DNA of 64,000 bases from Domibacillus sp. DTU_2020_1001157_1_SI_ALB_TIR_016 (GTDB taxonomy: Bacteria > Bacillota > Bacilli > Bacillales > Domibacillaceae): assembly GCF_032341995.1 (NCBI RefSeq), contig NZ_CP135439.1, positions 1,302,001-1,366,000 on the forward strand, written 5' to 3'. The notes beneath the pieces are model-generated. The model was not told the DNA's origin and did not search any database. It saw only the letters and a list, made by a program, of their open reading frames with translations. Positions 35,103 through 44,623 of this stretch are shown one piece after another. The translations under genes and the position numbers were made by a program. Positions within the stretch are counted from its first letter, which is position 1. Every line of letters begins with the position of its first letter.

Positions 35103-35522
35103 ATGTCGGAACAGCAATCTGTAAATCAAGTACTTGAAATGAGCAATGGAGAGGGCGGCCATGGCCGTATTGAAATTGCTCCTGAAGTAATAGAAGTGAT
35201 TGCCGGTATCGCTGCATCAGAAGTGGATGGCGTTGAAAAAATGCGCGGAAGCTTTGCATCGGGTGTAGTGGAACGGCTTGGAAAGAAAAACCACGGCAAA
35301 GGTGTCCGGGTTGATTTAACGGAAGACGGCATTAAAGTAGATGTTTATTGTGTTGTGAAATTTGGTGTATCGATTCCGCGTGTTGCCAAATTGATGCAGG
35401 AAGGAATCCGCCAGACACTTCTCAACATGACGGCACTCGAAGCTGACGAGATTAACATTCATATTGTTGGGATACAATTTGAAACGAAACAGCCGGAACC
35501 TGAATATCAGGATGAAGTATAA
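35103..35522 (+). CDS. yqhY: Asp23/Gls24 family protein YqhY
   Basis: A 139-residue Asp23/Gls24 (DUF322) protein: IEIAPEVIEVIAGIAASEVDGV, RVDLTEDGIKVDVY and the conserved IQFE end. In B. subtilis YqhY is linked with acetyl-CoA carboxylase and its loss selects acc mutations, so it probably tunes this enzyme. ATG 35103 follows CGGAGGTG. Followed by a terminator. Confidence 0.93.
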   Translation: MSEQQSVNQVLEMSNGEGGHGRIEIAPEVIEVIAGIAASEVDGVEKMRGSFASGVVERLGKKNHGKGVRVDLTEDGIKVDVYCVVKFGVSIPRVAKLMQEGIRQTLLNMTALEADEINIHIVGIQFETKQPEPEYQDEV

Positions 35523-35527
35523 GTGAA

Positions 35528-35557
35528 AAAGCGCTCTGGCATTGCCGGAGCGTTTTT
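35528..35557 (+). terminator. terminator after yqhY
   Basis: CGCTCTGGC and GCCGGAGCG pair around ATT, followed by TTTTT. Confidence 0.85.
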
Positions 35558-35624
35558 CGTATGTTTTCCACGGCGCTGTTTTATGCTATGATCAAAAAGG
35601 CATTAAACAAAAAGGAGCAATCGA

Positions 35625-36017
35625 ATGAACAGACGTACGGCACGGGAAAAGGGCATCCAGGCTCTTTATCAAATGGATTTAAGTGGAGCGGAGTCAGCAG
35701 AAGCAGTTGCAAACGTATTAGAGGACAGCGACAGCGACAGCAGTTACTTGCGTGAAATCGTCACGGGAGTGGAACAGCACCGTGAGGAAATCGATACAAT
35801 TATTAAAAATAATCTGGAAAAGTGGTCGTTTGACCGCTTGGCAAAAGTGGACCGGAATATTTTACGTCTCGCTGTATATGAAATGCAATATTCAGACGAT
35901 GTTCCAGCAAAAGTAGCCGTGAACGAGGCAATTGAGTTGGCGAAATATTTTAGTGATGAACGAGCCGGTAAATTTATTAATGGCGTTTTATCAAAAATTA
36001 ATCAATCAATGGACTAA
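35625..36017 (+). CDS. nusB: transcription antitermination factor NusB
   Basis: A 130-residue all-helical NusB: N-terminal basic [16 protein letters not shown] for boxA RNA, and [30 protein letters not shown]. It works with NusE/S10 in rRNA antitermination. Strong AAAGGAG site. Confidence 0.95.
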   Translation: MNRRTAREKGIQALYQMDLSGAESAEAVANVLEDSDSDSSYLREIVTGVEQHREEIDTIIKNNLEKWSFDRLAKVDRNILRLAVYEMQYSDDVPAKVAVNEAIELAKYFSDERAGKFINGVLSKINQSMD

Positions 36018-36031
36018 GTGAGGGATTTTCA

Positions 36032-36883
36032 ATGGCAGCTATTATTGACGGAAAAGCAATTGCAAAAGACATTCGTGCAGAATTAAAAGAAGAAATCGAT
36101 GCAATGAAAGCAGCAGGTACAACACCAGGACTCGCTGTTGTGATCGTCGGAGATGATCCGGCATCCCATACGTATGTAAACAGCAAGGAAAAAAGCAGCA
36201 AAGAAATTGGCATTTACTCGGAAGTACACCGTTTTCCAGCGGATTTCACGGAAGAAGCACTTTTAGAAAAAGTGGATGAATTAAACCGTGACAAAAATAT
36301 CCATGGCATTCTTGTGCAGCTGCCGCTTCCTAAACATATTTCTGAGGACAAGGTCATTGACGCCATTTCACCTGAAAAAGACGTGGACGGCTTTCATCCT
36401 GTAAACGTTGGTAAAATGGTCATCGGTAAAGACTCGTTTTATTCATGTACACCATACGGAATTATGAAGATGCTCGAGAAAGAACATATTTCGCTTGAAG
36501 GCAAGCATGTAGTGGTCATTGGACGCAGCAACATTGTCGGCAAACCAGCTGCTCTTCTTTCCTTAATGAACAACGCAACCGTCACAATCTGCCATTCCCG
36601 CACGAAAGATTTAGCGGCGATCACCCGTCAGGCTGATGTTGTAATCGCGGCTGTCGGCATTCCGAATTATGTGACAGCAGACCACTTAAAACCAGGCGCT
36701 GTTGTAATTGATGTCGGCATTAACCGCAATGAAGAAGGCAAGCTGTGCGGCGATGTAGATTTTAACAGCGCGAAAGAGGTAGCGGGTGCGATTACTCCAG
36801 TGCCAGGCGGCGTGGGCCCGATGACAATTACAATGCTTCTTTACAATACAGTCAAATCAGCGAAAGCATTCGCAGCGAAATAA
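36032..36883 (+). CDS. folD: bifunctional methylene-THF dehydrogenase / cyclohydrolase
   Basis: A 283-residue folate enzyme interconverting 5,10-methylene- and 10-formyl-THF with NADP. Motifs: [15 protein letters not shown] (catalytic Lys), [39 protein letters not shown] (nucleotide loop), [11 protein letters not shown]. Start follows GTGAGGG. Confidence 0.96.
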   Translation: MAAIIDGKAIAKDIRAELKEEIDAMKAAGTTPGLAVVIVGDDPASHTYVNSKEKSSKEIGIYSEVHRFPADFTEEALLEKVDELNRDKNIHGILVQLPLPKHISEDKVIDAISPEKDVDGFHPVNVGKMVIGKDSFYSCTPYGIMKMLEKEHISLEGKHVVVIGRSNIVGKPAALLSLMNNATVTICHSRTKDLAAITRQADVVIAAVGIPNYVTADHLKPGAVVIDVGINRNEEGKLCGDVDFNSAKEVAGAITPVPGGVGPMTITMLLYNTVKSAKAFAAK

Positions 36884-36901
36884 ATTCATAGCAGATGAAT
36901 G

Positions 36902-36946
36902 AAACTGTCTTTTCGATCATGTTATAATCGGAAAGACAGTTTTTTA
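36902..36946 (+). terminator. terminator after folD
   Basis: AAACTGTCTTTTCGAT and ATCGGAAAGACAGTTT form a long imperfect stem followed by TTT, 20 bases before the xseA binding site. Confidence 0.8.
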
Positions 36947-36970
36947 ATGGACAGAAAAAGGTGATCGGAA

Positions 36971-38326
36971 ATGGAACCAGGACGGCATTTAACTGTTAAA
37001 GCATTAACCAAATACATAAAGCGAAAATTTGATGCGGATCCGCATTTAAAAAATGTGTCTGTAAAAGGCGAGCTTTCAAACGTAAAGCACCACTCCAGCG
37101 GGCATTTATACTTTACATTAAAGGACGATAGTGCGCGTATCATGGCGGTTATGTTTGCCGCATCTGCCCGGCATTTGGCGTTCCGGCCGGAAAACGGAAT
37201 GGAAGTTATTTTAACAGGGGATGCCACCGTTTATGAATCAAGTGGGCAGTACCAGCTGTATGTAAAAACGATGCAGCAGGAAGGCGCTGGGAATTTGTTT
37301 GCGGCTTTTGAGCAGTTGAAAAAAAAGCTTGAGCAGGAAGGGCTTTTTCGTCCGGAGGCAAAGCGCCGGGTTCCGGCGTACCCATCTGTTATCGCCGTTG
37401 TGACGTCTCCAACCGGCGCAGCGATTCGGGATATTTTAACGACCATTAACCGGCGTTATCCATCAGCGGAAGTGCTCATTTATCCTGCGCTTGTTCAAGG
37501 AGAGCGTGCACCTGAGTCGATCGTCAGACAGCTTCAGAAAGTGAACCAGGATGGCCGGGCGGACGTGGTAATTGCCGGGCGCGGCGGCGGCTCTATCGAA
37601 GAGCTTTGGGCATTTAATGAAGAAGCCGTTGCGCGGGCGATTCGTTCTTCAAAGGTTCCGGTTATTTCTGCTGTTGGCCATGAAACCGACTTTACTATTG
37701 CCGATTTTGCAGCAGATCTGCGCGCCCCAACACCGACAGCCGCTGCGGAAATGGCGGTTCCCCATGTGGAGGAAGTATCGGAACGGATCAAAGCAAAAGA
37801 AAGCCGTCTGATGCGGGCAGCTTCTGAAATGGTCCGCTCTTCACGGAATCGTCATCAAGCCGTAATGAACTCATACGTGATGCGCAATCCAGAAGCGCTT
37901 TACAGGCAGCAGTTTGAGCGGGCAGACCGGCTGCATGAGCAGCTTATCCGCAGCACCAACGCTTTAATTGACCGCAAGAAAACAACAGTGCAGCATGCAT
38001 CGTTCCGCCTGTCGAGAACAGGACCCGGCCCGCGCATTGCATATGAGACAGAGCAGCTTGAGAAATTAAAAAAAAGCTTATACCGGCTGACTCAGTCGAT
38101 TGTAAACGAAAAAAAATCGACATTTGGGCGTCATATTGCCATGCTAGAAGCGCTTAGCCCGCTGAAAGTGATGGAAAGAGGGTACAGCCTCGTATACAGT
38201 GAAGAGAAAGAATTAATCAAAACGGTTCAAGACGTACAACAAGGAGACCGCATCCATGTGCAGATGGCAGATGGCACCATTTACGCACAGGTTGATTCAA
38301 TTGGGAGGAACAAAGATGAAACGTGA
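36971..38326 (+). CDS. xseA: exodeoxyribonuclease VII large subunit
   Basis: A 451-residue XseA: N-terminal OB fold (VKGELSNVKHHSSGHLYFTLKD), the catalytic domain with VITSPTGAAIRDI-type VVTSPTGAAIRDIL, GRGGGSIEELWAFNEE, PVISAVGHETDFTIAD, and a coiled-coil C-terminal region for XseB. It degrades single-stranded DNA. Overlaps xseB by 11 bases. Confidence 0.95.
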   Translation: MEPGRHLTVKALTKYIKRKFDADPHLKNVSVKGELSNVKHHSSGHLYFTLKDDSARIMAVMFAASARHLAFRPENGMEVILTGDATVYESSGQYQLYVKTMQQEGAGNLFAAFEQLKKKLEQEGLFRPEAKRRVPAYPSVIAVVTSPTGAAIRDILTTINRRYPSAEVLIYPALVQGERAPESIVRQLQKVNQDGRADVVIAGRGGGSIEELWAFNEEAVARAIRSSKVPVISAVGHETDFTIADFAADLRAPTPTAAAEMAVPHVEEVSERIKAKESRLMRAASEMVRSSRNRHQAVMNSYVMRNPEALYRQQFERADRLHEQLIRSTNALIDRKKTTVQHASFRLSRTGPGPRIAYETEQLEKLKKSLYRLTQSIVNEKKSTFGRHIAMLEALSPLKVMERGYSLVYSEEKELIKTVQDVQQGDRIHVQMADGTIYAQVDSIGRNKDET

Positions 38327-38546
38327 AGACATCAGTTTTGAAGAAGCAATGGAACAACTAGAAAAAATAACAGCCCGCCTTGAAGAAGGGGATGTCCCGC
38401 TTGAAGAAGCGCTCGAAGAGTATAAACGCGGAATGGAATTGTCCGCTTTATGCCACAGCAAGCTGAAAAAAGCGGAAACAGAACTGGCTAAGCTTGTAAC
38501 CAATGACGGCGACCAGCCATTTTTGCTGGATGGGGAAGACGCATGA
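38316..38546 (+). CDS. xseB: exodeoxyribonuclease VII small subunit
   Basis: A 76-residue XseB with SFEEAMEQLEKITARLEEGD and PLEEALEEYKRGMEL, the two-helix XseA-binding hairpin. ATG 38316 follows GGGAGGAA. The stop overlaps the ispA ATG (GCATGA). Confidence 0.95.
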   Translation: MKREDISFEEAMEQLEKITARLEEGDVPLEEALEEYKRGMELSALCHSKLKKAETELAKLVTNDGDQPFLLDGEDA

Positions 38547-39424
38547 CGAATATTAAAACATACATCGAAGAAAAGCTGCCGTTATTTGAAGCGCATATGA
38601 TGGAACGGATAGACGCGCTGCAGGCACCGGGTTCGCTTAAAGAAGCAATGATCTATTCACTCAAAGCGGGAGGCAAACGAATCCGTCCCATGCTCCTGTT
38701 TGCGGCGCTTGAAACGTACGGTAAAAAAGCGGACGCCGGTCTTGATGCAGCCTGTGCGCTAGAGATGATTCACACGTATTCGCTGATTCATGATGATCTG
38801 CCGGCAATGGATGATGATGATCTGCGGCGTGGAAAGCCGACCAATCATAAAGTCTTTGGTGAAGCAACCGCTATTTTAGCGGGAGATGCCCTCCTAACAT
38901 ACGCATTTGAAGTGATTGCGCGTTCCGAGGCGTATTCGTCGGAGCAGGCGGTTGAGCTGATTCGAATGCTGTCATTTGCAGCAGGACCGGCCGGAATGGT
39001 CGGCGGGCAAGTGGCGGACATGGAAGGGGAACAAAAAAAGCTGTCTCTCGGAGAGCTTGAATATATTCACCATCATAAAACGGGCCGTCTGCTTGCTTTT
39101 AGTGTAATGGCCGGCGCATTGATCGGCGGGGCGGACGAAATGGAAAAAGCGCTGCTGGAGACCTACGCCCGTCATATCGGCCTTGCTTTTCAAATCCGGG
39201 ACGATATTTTGGATATTGAAGGCACTGAAGAAGAGATTGGCAAGCCCGTCGGCAGTGACGAGTCGAATGAAAAAAGTACGTATCCGTCCCTGCTGACAAT
39301 GGCAGGAGCCAAAAAGAAATTAGAGGAAGAGCTGCAGGGAGCGCAATCTGCCCTTGCTTCATTAAAAAGACCAGCACCTCTTCTCGAAGCCTTTGCGGAT
39401 TTGATTGCCAAACGCACGTCGTAA
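38543..39424 (+). CDS. ispA: farnesyl diphosphate synthase-type polyprenyl synthase
   Basis: A 293-residue trans-isoprenyl synthase that condenses DMAPP/GPP with IPP. First Asp motif DDLPAMDDDDLRRGKPTNH, second DDILDIEGTEEEIGKPVGSD, and GGKRIRPML. Next to dxs, so isoprenoid supply and chain elongation are one cluster. ATGA overlap with xseB. Confidence 0.95.
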   Translation: MTNIKTYIEEKLPLFEAHMMERIDALQAPGSLKEAMIYSLKAGGKRIRPMLLFAALETYGKKADAGLDAACALEMIHTYSLIHDDLPAMDDDDLRRGKPTNHKVFGEATAILAGDALLTYAFEVIARSEAYSSEQAVELIRMLSFAAGPAGMVGGQVADMEGEQKKLSLGELEYIHHHKTGRLLAFSVMAGALIGGADEMEKALLETYARHIGLAFQIRDDILDIEGTEEEIGKPVGSDESNEKSTYPSLLTMAGAKKKLEEELQGAQSALASLKRPAPLLEAFADLIAKRTS

Positions 39425-39435
39425 AATGCCGAAAA

Positions 39436-39464
39436 TTGTTAGCACTCTGAGCGTGTGCTATAAT
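39436..39464 (+). promoter_or_regulatory. sigma-A promoter of dxs
   Basis: TTGTTA (39436-39441), 17-base spacer, TATAAT (39459-39464). The element lies 52 bases before the dxs start codon. A TAGCAC / GTGCTA inverted repeat sits within the spacer. Confidence 0.7.
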
Positions 39465-39516
39465 AGCGGTACATTTTAACCAAAACTGAAACAGTCAGGA
39501 AAGTGAGCTGATCCAC

Positions 39517-41412
39517 TTGGATCTATTATCCATTAAAGACCCATCTTTTGTGAAAAAAATGAATGTGCATGAAATGGAGCAGCTGAGTTCAGAAATCCGT
39601 AAATTTCTTATTGAAAAATTGTCGGTTACAGGCGGACACATCGGCCCGAACCTTGGAGTTGTTGAATTAACGATTGCCCTTCATCACTGTTTTACAAGCC
39701 CGAAAGACAAATTTTTATTTGATGTTGGACATCAGTCCTATGTTCATAAAATCTTAACCGGCCGTGCCGACAAATTTGATACACTGCGGCAATACAAGGG
39801 GCTATGCGGATTCCCGAAAACGATTGAAAGCGAGCATGACGTATGGGAAACAGGCCACAGTTCAACATCGCTGTCTGCGGCAATGGGTATGGCAATTGCC
39901 CGTGATTTAAAAAAGTCAGGCGATCATATCGTACCTATTATTGGAGACGGCGCTCTAACAGGCGGGATGGCACTCGAAGCGCTGAACCATATTGGCCACG
40001 AAAAAACCAATATGATTGTTATTTTAAATGATAACGAAATGTCCATCGCTCCGAATGTTGGAGCGATGCATAATATGCTTGGCCGAATGAGAACTGGCGG
40101 CAAATACAATAAGCTTAAAGATGAATTGGAAGTGCTGCTCAAGCGAATTCCAGCTGTAGGCGGGAAAGTAGCTTCAACAGCGGAGCGCATGAAAGACAGC
40201 TTGAAATATATGTTTGTTCCTGGCATGTTTTTTGAGGAATTTGGATTTACTTATCTCGGTCCCATTGACGGCCACAATTTTGATGATTTGATTAAAAGCC
40301 TGGAGCAGGCGAAGCGGACAGAAGGGCCAGTCCTGGTGCATGTAATCACGAAAAAAGGAAAGGGATACAAGCCGGCCGAAACGGATACGGTTGGTTCCTG
40401 GCATGGCACCGGCCCTTATAAAATGGACACCGGCGATATGATTAAAGCAAGCGGTGAACCGCCTGCCTGGAGCGCAGTTGTCAGCGAGACAGTCCGGGAG
40501 CTTGCTCGTACGGACGAGCGTATTGTGGCGATTACACCAGCTATGCCGGTCGGGTCAAAACTGCTTGGTTTCGCAGGCGAATTTCCGGATCGGATGTTTG
40601 ATGTTGGGATTGCCGAACAGCACGCGGCAACCGTAGCAGCCGGCCTTGCCACACAGGGCATGAAGCCGTTTCTCGCCATTTATTCAACATTTTTACAGCG
40701 CGCCTACGATCAGGTCGTTCATGATATATGCCGGCCAAATTTAAATGTATTTATTGGCATTGACCGCGCCGGTCTCGTTGGAGCCGATGGGGAAACACAT
40801 CAGGGAGTGTTTGATATTGCATTCCTCCGTCATATGCCGAATATGGTGCTGATGATGCCGAAAGATGAAAATGAAGGACGCCATATGGTAAATACGGCCA
40901 TTCAGTACGACGGCGGGCCCATTGCGATGCGCTTCCCGCGCGGCAACGGGCTTGGCGTGGAAATCGATCCAGAGCTTGGGGTTATTCCAATCGGATCGTG
41001 GGAAGTGATCAGGGAAGGCAGCGATGCAGCTATTTTAACGTTTGGGACAACCATTCCGATGGCGCTTGAAGCGGCAGAGGAGCTTGAAGCCCGCGGAATC
41101 AGCGTAAAAGTAGTGAATGCACGCTTTATTAAGCCGCTTGATCATAACATGCTGAATGTTCTTTTCGCGCAAAAGATGCCGGTTTTAACGATTGAAGAAG
41201 CAGTGCTTGAAGGCGGGTTTGGCAGTGCTGTGCTTGAGTATGCACACGAGGCAGGCCATCACGGTGCGGTCATTGACCGAATGGGAATCCCGGATCAATT
41301 TATAGAACACGGCAGTGTGGGTAAGCTGCTTGAAGAAATCAATTTAACGAAAGAAGAAGCGGTTCGCCGGGTAGCTGCTTTTGTTCGGGAAAAGCAAGAG
41401 GAACGTGCATAA
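39517..41412 (+). CDS. dxs: 1-deoxy-D-xylulose-5-phosphate synthase
   Basis: A 631-residue thiamin diphosphate transketolase-like enzyme, first step of the MEP isoprenoid pathway. Motifs: [14 protein letters not shown], the ThDP site [32 protein letters not shown], and the pyrimidine domain with [17 protein letters not shown] and [20 protein letters not shown] start at 39517 behind AGGAAAGTGAG. yqxC follows after 2 bases. Confidence 0.95.
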   Translation: MDLLSIKDPSFVKKMNVHEMEQLSSEIRKFLIEKLSVTGGHIGPNLGVVELTIALHHCFTSPKDKFLFDVGHQSYVHKILTGRADKFDTLRQYKGLCGFPKTIESEHDVWETGHSSTSLSAAMGMAIARDLKKSGDHIVPIIGDGALTGGMALEALNHIGHEKTNMIVILNDNEMSIAPNVGAMHNMLGRMRTGGKYNKLKDELEVLLKRIPAVGGKVASTAERMKDSLKYMFVPGMFFEEFGFTYLGPIDGHNFDDLIKSLEQAKRTEGPVLVHVITKKGKGYKPAETDTVGSWHGTGPYKMDTGDMIKASGEPPAWSAVVSETVRELARTDERIVAITPAMPVGSKLLGFAGEFPDRMFDVGIAEQHAATVAAGLATQGMKPFLAIYSTFLQRAYDQVVHDICRPNLNVFIGIDRAGLVGADGETHQGVFDIAFLRHMPNMVLMMPKDENEGRHMVNTAIQYDGGPIAMRFPRGNGLGVEIDPELGVIPIGSWEVIREGSDAAILTFGTTIPMALEAAEELEARGISVKVVNARFIKPLDHNMLNVLFAQKMPVLTIEEAVLEGGFGSAVLEYAHEAGHHGAVIDRMGIPDQFIEHGSVGKLLEEINLTKEEAVRRVAAFVREKQEERA

Positions 41413-41414
41413 AC

Positions 41415-42242
41415 ATGGCAAAAAAAGAACGTATTGATGTATTGCTTGTAGAAAAAGGATTAATTGAAACACGAGAAAAAGCAAAGCGTGCTGTTATGGC
41501 AGGAATTGTTTATTCTAATGAAGAGCGAATCGACAAACCTGGGGAAAAAATTCCTGTTGATGCTCCGCTTGAAATAAAAGGAAAAACGATGCCTTATGTA
41601 AGCCGGGGCGGTTTAAAACTTGAAAAAGCACTGCAGGTGTTTGATTTGACCGTTCAAGACAAAACGTTAATTGATATTGGTGCTTCAACGGGCGGCTTTA
41701 CCGACTGCGCGCTTCAAAACGGCGCAAAAATGTCTTATGCACTCGATGTAGGGTACAATCAATTAGCGTGGAAGCTTCGGCAGGATGAGCGTGTAGTCGT
41801 CATGGAACGAACAAATTTCCGCTATGTAACACCGGCGGACTTGGAGAGGGGCATGCCGGATTTTGCCGTTATTGATGTATCATTCATCTCGCTGTCCCTC
41901 ATTTTACCTGTTTTGAAAACATTGCTTGTGCCGGGTGCTGACGTGATGGCCCTTGTAAAGCCCCAGTTTGAAGCGGGGCGTGAAGAAGTAGGCAAAAAAG
42001 GGATTGTGCGTGATCGCAAAGTGCACCAGGCGGTTATTGAAAAAATCGTACAGCTGGCTTCCTCACTGGGGTACGACATCATCAACCTATCCCATTCACC
42101 GATTACAGGCGGCGACGGAAATATCGAATTTCTGCTGCATATACGCTGGACGGGTGAAGAAAAAAGCGGAAATATCAAGCTGCCTATTACACCTGAACAA
42201 GCCGTTAAAGCTGCACATGAGGAATTTAACCAAAAAAGCTAA
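41415..42242 (+). CDS. yqxC: TlyA-family rRNA methyltransferase YqxC
   Basis: A 275-residue protein with an S4 RNA-binding domain (RIDVLLVEKGLIETREKAKRAV) and a FtsJ-like SAM methyltransferase domain (LIDIGASTGGFTDCALQNGA, AVIDVSFISLSLILP, KPQFEAGRE). TlyA enzymes 2'-O-methylate rRNA; members may also be called haemolysin-like for historical reasons. Conserved order dxs-yqxC-ahrC-recN. Confidence 0.92.
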   Translation: MAKKERIDVLLVEKGLIETREKAKRAVMAGIVYSNEERIDKPGEKIPVDAPLEIKGKTMPYVSRGGLKLEKALQVFDLTVQDKTLIDIGASTGGFTDCALQNGAKMSYALDVGYNQLAWKLRQDERVVVMERTNFRYVTPADLERGMPDFAVIDVSFISLSLILPVLKTLLVPGADVMALVKPQFEAGREEVGKKGIVRDRKVHQAVIEKIVQLASSLGYDIINLSHSPITGGDGNIEFLLHIRWTGEEKSGNIKLPITPEQAVKAAHEEFNQKS

Positions 42243-42255
42243 CAGATTCAGCTTC

Positions 42256-42305
42256 AAAAAAGCGGCCGATTCCGTAAGTGTAAATGGAAACGTGCCGCTT
42301 TTTCT
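42256..42305 (+). terminator. terminator after yqxC
   Basis: AAAAAAGCGGC and GCCGCTTTTT form the outer stem, with TTCC/GGAA inside the loop. Confidence 0.75.
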
Positions 42306-42346
42306 ATACATTTTAAATGAGATACAGTATGATAATGTATAAAGAA

Positions 42347-42358
42347 GTATAATTATAC
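42347..42358. promoter_or_regulatory. palindrome before ahrC, possible ARG box
   Basis: GTATAATTATAC is a perfect 12-bp palindrome 17 bases before the ahrC ATG. ArgR-type regulators bind AT-rich palindromes of similar make-up and often control their own gene, but the match to the ARG consensus is only partial. Confidence 0.35.
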
Positions 42359-42375
42359 ATTACGAGGTGAACGAT

Positions 42376-42825
42376 ATGAATAAAGGACAACGACATATAA
42401 AAATTAGAGAAATGATTGCCAATAATGAAATCGAAACGCAGGACGAGCTTGTCGATTTGCTGCGTGAATCAGGATATAATGTAACACAGGCAACGGTATC
42501 GCGCGATATTAAAGAGCTTCACCTTGTCAAGGTGCCTTTAATGGATGGGCGTTATAAGTACAGTCTGCCTGCGGACCAGCGTTTTAATCCGCTGCAAAAA
42601 CTAAAACGAACGCTTGTAGACAGCTTTGTCAGCATTGACTCAGCTGGTCATTTTGTTGTTATGAAAACCCTGCCAGGCAATGCGCAGGCTGTCGGAGCGC
42701 TTATTGATAATCTGGACTGGGAAGAAATTATGGGAACGATATGCGGTGATGATACATGCCTGCTTATTTGCCGTGCGCCAGAGCATACAGAGGTTGTCTC
42801 GGCTCGCTTTTTAGAAATGCTTTAA
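42376..42825 (+). CDS. ahrC: arginine repressor/activator AhrC
   Basis: A 149-residue ArgR family hexamer that senses arginine. N-terminal winged helix ([31 protein letters not shown]) and C-terminal arginine-binding domain ([29 protein letters not shown] with the Asp pair). ATG 42376 follows CGAGGTG; the upstream GTG 42367 overlaps that site. Length equals B. subtilis AhrC. Confidence 0.95.
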   Translation: MNKGQRHIKIREMIANNEIETQDELVDLLRESGYNVTQATVSRDIKELHLVKVPLMDGRYKYSLPADQRFNPLQKLKRTLVDSFVSIDSAGHFVVMKTLPGNAQAVGALIDNLDWEEIMGTICGDDTCLLICRAPEHTEVVSARFLEML

Positions 42826-42842
42826 TAAGGATGTGACCGATT

Positions 42843-44534
42843 GTGCTTCAGGAATTATCCATTCGCCATTTTGCCATCATTGATTCCCTGGCGCTCTCAT
42901 TTGAACGGGGACTCACGGTATTAACTGGTGAAACAGGAGCAGGGAAATCGATTATAATTGATGCCCTTCAGCTTTTAACAGGCGGAAGAGGTTCAGGCGA
43001 ATTTGTTCGTCATGGAGAAAAAAAGGCGGAAATCGAAGGGATGTTCACAATTCATAGTGAGCATCCATGTGCCCAAGTCTGCCGGGAGTTCGGCATCGAT
43101 GTGGATGAAGAGACCATTATTTTACGGCGAGAAATTTCTGCGGCGGGTAAAAGCGTCTGCCGGGTCAATGGAAAAATGGTGACGCTGTCTATTCTTCGGG
43201 AAATAGGCGCCCGTCTGATGGATATTCATGGACAACACGAGCATCAAGAATTAATGAATGCAGGAAGCCACATTCGGCTGCTGGACGATTTTGGCGGTTC
43301 GGCTGTTTTGGGCGCACGTGCACAGTATGGAGAAGTATATGAGCGCTACGCGCATTTACAAGCTGAGATTCGCCGTTTAAGTGAAAACGACCAGCATCTG
43401 GCACACCGGCTCGATTTGATTCAATTTCAGCTCAATGAAATTGAAAAATCGGCGCTGGTGCCTGGCGAAGAAGAAAAACTGGAAGCCGAACGCCAGCAGC
43501 TGGCGAACTTTGAAAAATTATACGGCGCGCTGTCTGAAGCATATAATGCCTTATCCGGCGAAGGCAGAGCACTGGATTGGCTCGGAGTGGGAGTGAATGG
43601 GCTTGAATCCGCTGCCGATATTCATGAAGAATACAAAGCTCTTCACGAATCTGCGGCAAACAGCTTTTATGTACTTGAAGATACCGTGCGGGATGTGAGT
43701 TCACTGCTTGATACACTGGAGTTTAATCCAGAGCGGCTAAATGAAATTCAAAGCCGCTTAAATGAAATCAGTCAGCTCAAGCGCAAATACGGATCCACTA
43801 TTGATGAAATTTTACAATACGGAGAATCCATTGCCAAAGAAATTGATCAGCTGACTCACCGTGATACGCATGTAAACCGCCTTCAAAAAGAATTGGCCGA
43901 AGTGGAAGTTCTTGTACAGAAGGAAGGAGAAAAGCTCTCCTCTCTTCGCCGCGAAGCAGCCGTGAAGCTTGAAGAAGCGATTCACAGAGAACTAAAAGAA
44001 CTTTATATGGAAAAAACCGTTTTTAAGGTACATGTAGTGAATGAATCCGGGCAATTTAAAAGAGACGGAATGGATCAGGTTGAATTTTACATGACCACCA
44101 ATCCGGGAGAACCGTTAAAGCCGCTTGTGAAAATTGCTTCCGGCGGGGAAATGTCCCGGGTGATGCTGGCGATGAAAACGATTTTTTCAAGACACCAGGG
44201 CATTACCTCCATCATTTTTGATGAGGTCGATACAGGTGTAAGCGGGCGGGTTGCCCAGGCCATTGGCGAAAAAATTTATAAAATTGCCATTCATTCGCAG
44301 GTGATGTGCATTTCGCATTTACCGCAAGTAGCAGCGATGGCTGATACACACTTATACATTCAAAAGAATCTGGAAGGGGAACGGACAAGCACGTCTGTAA
44401 CACCTCTGGATGAAGAAGAAAAAGCGGCAGAAATCGGCCGTATGATTTCCGGTGTAGAAATGACCGACTTAACGAAAAAACATGCGAAAGAGCTGCTGGC
44501 TCTATCTGCAAAATTAAAGCAATCGGCTGTTTGA
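42843..44534 (+). CDS. recN: DNA repair protein RecN
   Basis: A 563-residue SMC-like ATPase acting early at double-strand breaks. Walker A GETGAGKSIIIDALQLL near residue 30, long coiled coils between about 150 and 360, signature KIASGGEMSRVMLAMK, Walker B SIIFDEVDTGVSG. GTG start after AAGGATGTG. Confidence 0.95.
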   Translation: MLQELSIRHFAIIDSLALSFERGLTVLTGETGAGKSIIIDALQLLTGGRGSGEFVRHGEKKAEIEGMFTIHSEHPCAQVCREFGIDVDEETIILRREISAAGKSVCRVNGKMVTLSILREIGARLMDIHGQHEHQELMNAGSHIRLLDDFGGSAVLGARAQYGEVYERYAHLQAEIRRLSENDQHLAHRLDLIQFQLNEIEKSALVPGEEEKLEAERQQLANFEKLYGALSEAYNALSGEGRALDWLGVGVNGLESAADIHEEYKALHESAANSFYVLEDTVRDVSSLLDTLEFNPERLNEIQSRLNEISQLKRKYGSTIDEILQYGESIAKEIDQLTHRDTHVNRLQKELAEVEVLVQKEGEKLSSLRREAAVKLEEAIHRELKELYMEKTVFKVHVVNESGQFKRDGMDQVEFYMTTNPGEPLKPLVKIASGGEMSRVMLAMKTIFSRHQGITSIIFDEVDTGVSGRVAQAIGEKIYKIAIHSQVMCISHLPQVAAMADTHLYIQKNLEGERTSTSVTPLDEEEKAAEIGRMISGVEMTDLTKKHAKELLALSAKLKQSAV

Positions 44535-44623
44535 AAAGCCATCCATCTAGCCCCCTAATTACCGTTATAAGAACACGCACCTCCGGACAAAGTAACAACG
44601 CAGGATGAAAAGGAGGGAGTGGG

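Noticed and set aside
39436..39464. CIRCE heat-shock element at the dxs promoter (TTAGCACTC present)
   Set aside because: Only the left half matches; GAGTGCTAA is not found at the required 9-base spacing.
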